Assembly (NCBI RefSeq): GCF_000003815.2
Contig: NC_049990.1
Location: 4,341,803-4,405,802 of the forward strand
Reading direction: 5' to 3'
DNA from: Branchiostoma floridae
Lineage: Eukaryota > Chordata > Leptocardii > Amphioxiformes > Branchiostomatidae
DNA: 64,000 bases
Below are positions 43,817-55,200 of this stretch, one piece after another; the stretch's first letter is position 1, and each line of letters opens with the position of its first letter. Both the position numbers and the translations under genes were made by a program. The notes below the pieces were generated by a model, which searched no databases, was not told the origin of the DNA, and worked only from the letters and a program-made list of their open reading frames with translations.

Positions 43817-45791
43817 CTAGACTGTAATGGGTTCATGATGCTCATTTGTTCTCTTGCTAACATAAATCTTCTGGTTGGAAATGGTGACCATGTACATGTG
43901 CTCATCGTAGATAACTGGAAGGTAAAAGAAACGTAATTAGTAAAAAAGATAAGCATTCCACATCTCAGGAAACAATCAACTTGACTTCAAAAGACTTTCT
44001 GGGTGCTTAAAGACGAATCAATTTCTTAAACTGGATATTTGGAGACTTGCTTCCAGGCATTTTGAACTAGTGACATCCATCACTCTTCTTCAGCATTACT
44101 TGATTGAACTGGTAGAACAAATCATGATGTCTGCAGCTGACTGGTAAAAATCAGTTGGACATGTTAAAGTCACTAACTCATAAGGATTGTATGTTGAAAA
44201 AATAATAGGGTGACTTTTCCATTGTGTATACGGTTGCAAAGTAAACACATGGGGTTTCACCTCAAACTTGCATAGTCAGTCAATGAACAATGATGTCCAA
44301 CCACCTACTCCAGTTTCCCCCACCGTTTGGGGTGAAAACGGGTTAGGAACCCCAAAAGGTCGTATTCACTCCAGATTTACACCAAAGCAGATCAGTAGTG
44401 GGAGGCTGACCTGATAACCGTTTGAATGGTTCCTGTTTGTCTGTGCCCGTCTGTAGTCTCAGCGCCACATCCACCATCTTCATGATCACTCCTGCTGCTG
44501 CCTCATCATTCTCTAACTCTCCTCCTGATGACTGCAACAAATCAGTATCAAAACCAGATATTCTGCTGCGTACCATGACAAGCCACCAGGGGACCCAAAG
44601 TCTAATCAACACAAGGGCTCAAATTACAAGACCTACCCAAATATCAATACAATCTATCTAGGCACTCTTTAGTTATTTGCTGTCCACACACACACAAATG
44701 GTAGGTTTAGTTTAACAAGGATGTGATTGTCTAAGATTTGGGGGTTCTAGGAAAGCAAGATAGGATGGAAAACATGCTGTTTTGGCTTTGTCACTTTGTC
44801 AATCTCACTCGAAACCTGACTGTTCCTACCCACTTATTCCTAATCCTTCATAACAATGATTTAAGGACACTTTCACAAATTCACTTTCACACCTACATGT
44901 AACTTATATCCCTTCTGATCAATGGTTTGATGGCACAATGGTGGTTTGCTTCGAATAGTAGGGAAAATTAGATTCTAAAAGTTGACAGATGATTACTCAC
45001 CGCCATGACGGCTCCGTCCTCGTTCATGACCAGGTACCCCACCTGGTCCGGCACCCGGTCTAGACTGGCGGTGATGGGACTGGTGGTCTGTGGCACAACA
45101 AAACCATCCAATAAGCAACTTCACTATTCCAAGTGCGCATGAGCAGTGACAGGTATTGTGGGTAATATGTCAAAGGTGTCGCTGAAAGCTTACTCAGACA
45201 GGTGAACTTTTTGCGATAATAGCAACTCTTTAAATTCTTTGCCCCATGGCTACCCTTCAATTCTCAAGACGCTTTAAGTATACTTTCGTGTAACTTGAAA
45301 CAAACTTCCTGTTGATCTGTGAACCAGTACACTGTGTACAGCTTCAAGAACAGAATTAATAGACACATCGAAGCCGTTCTTGAGCAACAGTGGGCTACCT
45401 GCCTTCCAGTTCCTAACAGCCTCTGCGGTTCAGGTCAGGTAAAAACTTAATAACAACACTCTAATCACTCCAATTTCCAAACAAAGTTGAACCATATGTT
45501 TCAAAAATAATTTTGATAGAAAATTTGTAATTTGTCAACATTCGTCAAAAATGATTAATTTTATTAAAATGCAGAAGGTATGTTGAACAACAACGTTACA
45601 AGACGCTGGGAATATAGTATACAACATATCATAAATTAATGCAAGTTCTTTGCCCTATACTATAGCTTTGCCCCCCTCCCACAAACCATATCTTACTTAG
45701 AGTTTTAGCTTGGGACACGTAGTTTTCGGTATGACAGACTTTCTGCTGACCTTTCCAATATCTTGGCTTGTTCAACATGCTTTCTTACCAT
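43817..45791 (-). CDS. LAMTOR4: LAMTOR4, Ragulator complex subunit
   Basis: Four minus-strand exons join in phase: 45791-45789 (only the ATG, followed by GTAAGA), 45087-45001, 44531-44411 and 43914-43817. This gives 102 residues; human LAMTOR4 has 99. Exon 2 reads RVPDQVGYLVMNEDGAVMA, exon 3 starts SSGGELENDEAAAGVI and ends EPFKRLS, and exon 4 has HMYMVTISNQKIYVSKR and HHEPITV. These match human landmarks: PDQLGYLVL..GAVLA, SSGDLENDE, PFKRLS and the terminal EPIDV. The fold is a roadblock-like module. The protein sits on the lysosome in Ragulator, which recruits Rag GTPases and mTORC1. The coding part of exon 1 is the start codon alone, as in many small genes with a 5' UTR exon. Confidence 0.93.
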
Positions 45792-46263
45792 TTTAAGCAG
45801 TCTTGAGCGATCTGTACGTCAGCAAACAGTCCGGAAAACTCGCCCCACGCATGCACACTGCACAGCTCTGCAGTCACAAGTGGCGTGACCTGGGGTCAAT
45901 CACAAGATCCATCCGTCATGCCAACTCTCGCCGTACACGAGACTTCGCTTCCTCCGACTTTTCACCGGATTCTGTACAATTCTCTCACTCAAAGTTAGCC
46001 TAAATAGATACAGAATATACTGTAGTAGTAGTGTTAATAGTTCTAACAGTTCTTAAACTTTGATATTTGTAGAAAATTGCTCCTAGATTTTTCCTAGTCT
46101 TGCGAGATTTCGCTTGACGCATGCTCATTCCAGCCAACCAAGATGGCGGCGGTTCGCTGAGAGGAGAGATCGGAAGGAAACAGCGACCGGAGCACAGTTT
46201 TCTCGCTGATTCTCGCCAGTTTGCCGAGTTTTCTTGGCTCCTCCGGGAGGATACAGAAGGAGG
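45792..46263. promoter_or_regulatory. Shared divergent promoter of LAMTOR4 and UVRAG
   Basis: The two start codons face away from each other with 472 bp between them. ACCAAGATGGCGGCGG (46138-46153) is a YY1-type site common near the start of housekeeping genes. The region should also contain both 5' UTRs. Promoter activity is inferred. Confidence 0.55.
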
Positions 46264-49200
46264 ATGGCGACAAGGGACGCTAGATACCGCGTCATCCACC
46301 CAGATCATAGCTTACAGCAGGTAAAATCCGTCGTTTTCTGCAAAGGAACTGTCCAAGAAGAACCGGAAATTTCCCCCTTTCTGATAACAAGATCTTACAA
46401 ACATCAAGAAATCGATGACATTATGAGGTTAACGGAACGTTTAATGGTTGTCCACGCGACACAGACGAATCTGTTATCAATTGCAGGAAGCCGCATAAGC
46501 TGTCTATTTTATGCTAATTGAATTATTGTCCTGTCTTGTCTGCCTGACCAAATTAGTCAAGGCTCCACCCCTTTCTATGTCGATATCATGTCAGACCGGA
46601 TAATGCTGATGTTTACATACCAATGCTCGGTGATGTTGCTCTAAACTTCACAATGTTTACACTGTCTGCAGTTAGCAGACGTGTTGTTGAAGTAATCTAT
46701 TCCGTCACCGCAGCCAAGATTCGGTTGTCAGACGTTAACAAAAACTTATCTGTGTTGTTTTGGACACCAACAACATTTATGAGGCCAATTAACTTATCAT
46801 TGATTATGTAAACTAATGATTAGGTTTCATTAGCTCAAAGTATGGTCCTTTATCACAGCAGAAGATTGTAGTTTGCACTTCCATCTCTTGCAGTTCCAGA
46901 TTTGCAAAACGTTCAGCACATGTGAAACAGGTGGTTGGTTATGTAGAAGCTGCAACCTGTCTGATTTTTGTGCAACAAAATTAGTGTATGTCAATCCAGT
47001 ATTTGACAGTTTGTAAGTACAGTTCTCAATTGATAATGGTGACTTTTTAGTCAGGAAAACTGCAACCCCACCATTAGCAAGTTGACCTTAGAATGTTGTG
47101 ATATAATTATAAAGTTATACTAGTTTGTGTGTGTGGCATTTTATGGCCCAATGCCTTACTTCATTATTTAGTGATTGAAAAATCAAAGTCCATTGAGGTC
47201 AAAGTTTTTAACCAGGCAAAAAGACTATAACAACCCCTAACAACCAGTAACACGAATTTCCTCACACATTAGGGGTATTCTTTTCTGTAGGGTGGCCTTC
47301 ATGGCTTAAAGTTTTATAATCAAAGTCCACACAGGTCAAAGTACCAAGCTAATAATAGGGCAGATGGCTATTTACACTAGATCTTCAAGTTTAACATCAT
47401 ACAATGATTTACCGGCGGGATTTATTGATTGATTAATTGATCTATTGATTGATTGACTGTGATTGATTTTCCTCCAGAGGAGACTGAGACATCTGCGGAG
47501 CGTATCTGCCAGGAACATCGTTGCTCCCCCTCAGTCCGCCCACGGATGGCGGGGACGTTTGTTAGACACATATTTCACCCTGTGTACCACCTGCGACCAG
47601 GGACCCAACAATAGAGGTAATGTACCACACTCTTAATCTCCAAGCAGATGTTAGGGGAGTCTGAATTGTTTGTTACAGCTGCCTGTTTTTGTTGCAAAAT
47701 GCATCCCAGAATGGAAAATGTGTCAACTTTAACTCCCCCCATGGCCCACACACAATTTCAAAATCCTTGGAGATTTGAGTTTAAGTTTATTCAGCAGCTT
47801 TTCTTCCTATAGCCCTTATATACATAATGCAAAAAACAACATGACACACAGATACATATAACATATATACAGAATATACATGTACAGAAATTTCACTGTG
47901 ACAAGTGATAAAAAGATAGGATTACCACACTGTCACTTGCAGGGCTCAGTACACTTTTTCTCCGTACCTGCTCTGGTACTGGTAACAATGAAATCAACTG
48001 CCCCTGCACACTTTACCTGCACCACCTAATAATATATTACATGTAGCCTCCTTCAGTCGATTGACCATGGTAAAAACCTAATAGGTGTCTGGTAACTGGT
48101 GCAGAAAGTGGGTCAAGGGTTATCTATCAGTCATTGCATAACTCTCCTTTTTTATCATGACTAAAGTTTGATTCACTGAACCCCATTGATCATATTTCAG
48201 TGGTATATATGAACCAGGTCTTATGTTGCATAGAGGTTGACATAACTAGCACACTGTAGATAATCATATATACTATAGACCAAAGCCTGTCTAGCTAGTA
48301 CTTGTTTGCACTGAAAATAAGACTGGCCTCAAGACTTTGTTTACTGCTGTCTGCCCTTATATCTTTTCACATACATGTGTACAGAGCTTAGACATGATAG
48401 TTGACATGGTGCCTGTCTCTAGTATTTCATGATGTGCAAGTTCAGCAAGTTAATTATCTAAAAAAAAAGTATTTCAATCTGTTGTTAAAGTAGTCTAAGA
48501 CCATACTACATGTAGTACACATTCATGTAATCCACTGTTTGTTTGTGTTGCAGAATTTTATAGAAGTGAAGTTATCAGAAAATCTTTGGTAAGTGGAGGC
48601 TTTTGTTACTACTGTTTGCAGTTGGCAATATACATTGTTTCATTAGATGGGCAAATTGAAAAAAAGTGTGTTCTTGTCAATCTTATGACATATAGTAAAC
48701 ACATTTGTATATTATGTTTTTGAATGGTATAATACTTGCTTTTGTCAATAATGACATGTATTTTCTGCTTCAGAATCCTATCTGGAAGAGTTTTGAGTTG
48801 AGAAGTCTACAAGATGGAATTGACACATCCATTACTTGTATCCTTTGCTTTCCTGTCATAGTGATGTTCTTAAAGCAGGGCTCGAAATACTGGGTGCATG
48901 TGCAGGTGCACCCAAAATTGGAGCTGTGCCCCCAATTATTTTCTGTGGGTGCACAAGGTGCACCCAAATATTTTCTTAGGTTAATGTATGAAAAGATATC
49001 AAAGTATACTAGTATACATCATATTCTTGACATCTAAGTGTTAGAAAGATAATAAAAATGTCTGTCAAGGTACTTGTTTAAGAATTTGATAGCTTGTAAC
49101 TAAGTTTTATTATTAGGTTATTACTTAAATCTAAGTGGTGCACCCAAAATGTTTTTGGTTCACCCAATCTTTTAAGCTGGGAGCACCTGTGCACCTAATC

Positions 49201-52200
49201 CCAAAAATGAATGTTTAGCCCGGTAAAGTGTTCTTAATGTCTATTTGCATATTGCTGGTACATTGGACAGAATTAGATAAGTTATGGCCTGTTGGGCTCC
49301 TACAGTTGTACTTGTGGCTGTTTAGCATTCTGGCACTTACATACAGATATATGCAATACACTTTTACCTTTCCTTGACCACCTCTCCAGCCTTTATAGTC
49401 CAGCTCTGGGGAGGTACAGAGGAGAAGTACAGTCTGCTGATTGAGTGGAAAGTTAACTTAGGGGGTCTCAGGTACATTGGGCCACACGTAAGTACTGTAC
49501 ATCTTTACAATTGTCCATATCAACTAGTATGACTTACATCTTTGATACTGAGTTTAATTATTATTTACTTCGGCCTGGAATATTTGGTTTTGCTTGGTGA
49601 AGTTTTGTTGCCTTGGTATGAGATCAGGGTATTTTCAAAGTATAGATGCTTAATTTTGTTGTGCATCTCTTGTAGCATTTACATAGTTGTACTGTGATGA
49701 AAATAAACTGTAATGTTAAGTTGCAGTAAAGTTAACTGTTTTCATCTATTGGAAAGTCTCAAATAAAACTGTAGTACTGATTCTTGAGTGAACATGCATG
49801 TTAATGTCTGCTTGTGTTAATGCTTGTATTTGTGTCCCCAGGTGACCCAGGATGGACATGGACAGTCCCCTAACACCATCATCTTTGGCATGTTTGAGGG
49901 CTACTATACAGCACCCGACCATAACATGGTAACCAAAAAACAACAATCCTTTATTAACTTTTATATGCTTGCTGTGGTGTAGGTACTTTCAAGTGATGCT
50001 TGAAAAATATTTTAGACCTAAGTTCAGGGTGGAAAAGGAGGAGACACACATGACTTGCTACATTTCTTAAATTAGTACTTGACGACAAAAGCAAAAATGT
50101 AAATCAAACTTCAAGGTTTTGTTTGTTTGTTTGTTTATTAGGAATCTCCATTAGTTACATTGAACTATTCTTCCTGGAGTCCTTTACACACAATGAATAA
50201 AATACATAACAACAAATTATACAGATAATGTTGATCAGACAACTAGCATAAATCAATCATTAACATTCTTAACTTATCATATTATGCAATACATTAAAGT
50301 ACTCATAACGTCAATCAATCAATTCATCATTATCCTCATTCAATTAACATAAACAAAAACATTATTATCATATCATATCATACATGTACATAATATTATC
50401 ATATATTAGATATTGTGGAGGTCAGAGGTCATGAAATATACAGATGGGACATAGTCAAGTTTACCACCATGAGCTGATAGGTGAGTTTTTATGTCTTTGA
50501 GTTTTTGTCCAGGACCAGATTTTTACTTTGAAAGCACGTGGATTTGAGGATGTAATGTGAATTGGTAGAGTGTTGTATGTTTTGATAGCTCTGTATAAGA
50601 AGGTTCGAGTAATGGCATTAGTTCTGGGTTTAGGTAGCAGGAATGCTCCTTTCTGCGCTAGTCTTGTGTTGTGAGAATGTGCTTTGATTCCCTTGTCACT
50701 TCTTACTAATAAAAAAATATGAGAAATCTTGTGTAATCAGTTATGCAATACTTACAAGCACTCAAGAATGCTATACATTTGAGTTATAAAAGTCTATTTC
50801 AATGCTGTTCCTCTCCTCACACAGGAGAGAAGCCAGGAGAACCAGGCCAACGCTTCCCGCCAGAGGGGGAGGCTTGCAGCTATGCCATACTTAAAAGCAC
50901 TCAAGAATACTATACGTTTTAGTATATAAAGTCTATTAGTATATAAAGTCTATTTCAATGCTGTTCCTTTCCTCACACAGGAGAGAAGCCAGGAGAACCA
51001 GGCCAACGCTTCCCGCCAGAGGGCGCTACAGCAGGACCACCTGTCCCCGCGACAGTCGTACAACGGGTTCTCGCTGCTGCGGGTCCACACCACCCAGCGC
51101 GCCATCAAGCAGACGCAGATGGCCGTCAGTCGGATACAGGAGGCTATCGATGACAGGATGGAGCAGCAGAGGATCAAGGCTCAGCTGGTCAGTTCGCACT
51201 GCCCTACACAAGTAGTCCTAGACACTTACTTCATGCATATTTATTTGTCTCAAAGATTGAAGGTCTCTTACCTGATTTCTAAGGTGCTCAGGTTTGTAGC
51301 TAGACTTGGGCATCAGGACGTCCTGGGACTAGAAACTAGAGGACACGCAGAGGATACTAGAACTCTGTTTCCCTGGTAATATATACACACATACATGTGT
51401 TCCCACCAAACACTACCACTGTTTTTTCTTCTTTGCACAATGGCAGATGCTCTCTGCTTTCTTGAACTTCTAAGTGACCTTATATTATAAGCCCTCTGCT
51501 TGTGATTAAGTTAATATAAGTGCATCCTTGAGTTACTTTTCTTGCATCTAGCATACACATCTTTTCAACCTTCTTCAGTTACTTGGACTATAAGGGCTGC
51601 AATATGAATTTCTGTTTGATATGATTTCATTTCTTTCCTTCTTTTCTTCACAACGTCCTGATTTCTGCCCGTCCTGACCTGTGTTGGGCCTGGCTTATAT
51701 CACAGGATCCTAAGATGGTAGGTTGCTGTGGCTGTTTCTCAGCTTTCCTTTTCCTAGCTTTACTATGGCTTTGCAGTGTCCTGGTTTCTTTTCTAATGAT
51801 GTTGCCACTCAAGATTTCTGTAATTTTTGCAGACATGCATGTATGTATTGTCCTATTCCCCTTTCTCCAAATAAACAGTAATCTTTAAGATGAGTCAGCT
51901 TACAGATGTGCCCTTTGTGGCAGAGACTGTTAGTCTCGTATAGGGCTGTTTAGTCATAGCCGAAGCTGTAGGGCTGATATCATTCATTCTACCATAGTCA
52001 CTACTGACCGAAGGAGGCCATTTATATCTTAAGGATAAAATGCATAAAAGTGAAAGTAGAGCACACGAATAGCAAACACATCCCATCACCCAGGTATCTG
52101 AGCGTGAGACCCTTCGGCTGCGGGTGGCCCTGCTGCACGAGGAGCTGCGCAAACAGACCACCAGTCTGCAGATGGAACAGGAGACAAGCAAGAACGAGAG

Positions 52201-55200
52201 GAAGACACGCCAGCAGAGAGGTAAGAAGAATCTTAGGGGGCCCTGAGATATTCCAAGGGTTTAAAGTAGGAGCAGATTAAATGGGTACATGCAAGCAGAG
52301 AGGTAAGAAAAAAAATTTTCAGAAATATTCTGAGGATTTAAAAAGGGGTAGTTGAAATGAGGACATGTGATTTAGCTTAGTCTTTTGTCTTTAGTAATGG
52401 TGAACTGGCAGGAAAAAAAATCAGTGTTCACCTTGCAGTTGGTAGCTGCAGGAGTCATTCTTTGCTTCGCCATGCTCACAGTAGACTTGATTCTCCATCC
52501 TTGTGTGCTATTAGAGGGTCTGCATGGGGGGGTCTTGGTAATGCTTAACGGTAAATTCAGGAGGCCGGTAACGCTTAACGGTAAATTCAGGAGGTCCGGT
52601 AACGCTTAACGGTAAATTCAGGAGGGGTTACAAAGCATAACAGTAACATTGACATTCGTTCCTATTTGTACAACGCTAGACTAGGTTATCTCGATGGTTC
52701 TGACTAATGGTATTGTGAGAAGGAAAAGGTGCCCAGAACCCAGATGAATGACAGGGACAATGTCCGCTGTCTCAATGACATTTGCTTCCCTGCGTCAGTG
52801 TTCCCACCAGAGGAGGCGGAAGCAAATTTCTTATAGGGGTGTTTAAACTATTGCTGACAAAATTTTCAGCACTTGGGGCGTCGCAGGCGTGACGCATCCT
52901 TGGGGGATCCGGGGGTACGCTCCCCCGGGATTTTTTTTAAAATCATGACCCTCTGAAATGCTATTTCCTGCATTTTCCGGCAAATTTTGCCGACAGAAGA
53001 ATGAACTTTTCATCAAAATTACACATGGTTGTACTTGGAGCTAAGACCTCCGGCCTCCGACATATTTTTATCCTTTCGAGCTCGGAAGGCATGAGACATT
53101 GCAAGATAAGTCCGTGGAAATATAAAAATCTGGACCGTCATTTCCTGCATTTTGACAAATTTTGCTGGCCAACGAAGTTAAATCAAAGTTTTTTTGGGGG
53201 CGACGACCAACGCTCCAAACATATTTTCGCCATGTCGTCGTGAACGCCAAAACCGTCGCAAGGGAGCTCCGGAGAAACCTCATTTTATGCATTCGAGGAG
53301 TAAATTTTGCCTGAAACTACGCTAAGTTTGACTCTGATGAAATCTGTATGAGTGAAAAGGTTTTTGGGGCGACGCTTCCGCAACATATATTTACCCGAAG
53401 CGGCCTGGTGGAGGCTTGGAAGCGGCCGGGAGTCTCGGAGAAATTTTGAAATTTGGACCTTTTGAAACACCATTTCCGGCACTTTCAGGGGCGCTATTTG
53501 GTATTTGACTTTGTGGGTATAACTTGTTACGAAGAATTTCTTGGTAACGCTTAACGGTGAATTCGGGATTACAAATAACGATAGGTAGGCAATAACGATT
53601 AACGTTGAATTAAAACGACCAATAACGCTTCACGAAGAATATACCGATAACGTTTAACGTTGAATTAGAGCTGATCAGTAACGATTAACGGTGAATTAAA
53701 ATGGCTCGTAACGCTTAACGGAAAAAGGCATGCAGGCCCTCCTATTAGGGAATAAAATCTTGCTTCTTGTTCTCTGTTCCTCCAGAATCCGAGCTGGAGA
53801 TGAAGAGAGAAGGTCTGGCTCAGGCTAAGCTGGACCTGGGGGAGAGGATGAAGGGGCACATAGAGAAGAGGTGAGGAATGAAACTATGGCTGATGAGAGT
53901 GTGGTCAGGTAAAAATAAACATAGAAACACAAAAAAAAACAACTATGAAATAAGAGTGGCAATGAAAAAGCATTGCCTTGGTGACGATAATATTAATTGT
54001 CTTTGTTATATATGGTTTCTACACTGGTCCTGTCCCTGGTGCTGAACGTACATTCACACTGAGTATCCTCCTACTGACTTCACACTGGTCCTGTCCATGG
54101 TGCTGAACGCACATTCACACTGATTATCCTACTACTGACTTCACCCTGGTCCTGTCCCTGGTGCTGAACGTACATTCACACTGATCACCCGCCTACTGAC
54201 TTCACACTGGTCCTGTCCCTGGTGCTGAATGCACATTCACACTGATTTTCCCTCCTACTGATGTCTCAATGGTCCTATTCTTCATGCTGAAAGTATTTGT
54301 CTATGACCCTTTTCACAATGTATCATGTTTCCCCAACAGTACACCAAAAGTAATTCAACTGCATTTAAGATTTGAATTGTTTATTTGTATATGTATGTGA
54401 TGTATTGTACAATGTGTATGATATATATCCAGTGACCCGAAATATAATACAAGAATCTTATAGGAGACACATCTTGTTAGCGCCTTTATTATTAGGACGT
54501 GTTATGACAGGATGATTTCTTGACAGTTTTGACAGCTTCATCATATTTTTGTTTAAGGTATACAAGAACTTGATTTGCTACCCAGGCTAGGTAGAAGTGC
54601 ATGTATCAAACAAAGACACCCTACATGTAAATCAGTGAGAATGCAACATGCGTAACAGGTGTAACCATGGACTGAAAGAAAAACCCCTAACAGTACGGTC
54701 ACTAAGACTTAAATGACTAGAAGTCTAGAACTCTACTAGTTCAATTTGCATCCTTCCGTTCAAAGCTCATATTATAATACATGTACAATAAATAATATGT
54801 CATATTTTTAATACTGACTGTAATACCAAAACAATGATGTTACACAAAATACTACACTAAATGGAGATATTCAAACATTCTTGGCATTTCTAGTGTAATG
54901 TGGTTGTTTAGAAATATGTACAATAATTTTATTGCTTAAGTTTACTGAAGAAGCATCATTTTCCTGAAGATTTTGTAATGTGTAAAAATGCTGTTTCCTT
55001 TATTCCACATCTTAATGATCTACTATCATGTCATTTTTAGAGAGGTGAAAAGTGATGTTGAGTCTACAATGCAGGCACACACTTCACTAAGCGTTATACA
55101 ATGTGCAACATATGCTTCATCACAGCCCAGAGGACCCTCTTTAACAGTGCTGCTCTGATGTACTCAAGGGCTGGTTCAATTTGCTTTATCAATAGATGAC

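Noticed and set aside
46623-46811. Small ORF in UVRAG intron 1
   Set aside because: No splice sites, domain or codon pattern supports it.
54015-54300. CRISPR-like array
   Set aside because: The repeat is a plain tandem repeat without spacers, in a eukaryotic intron.
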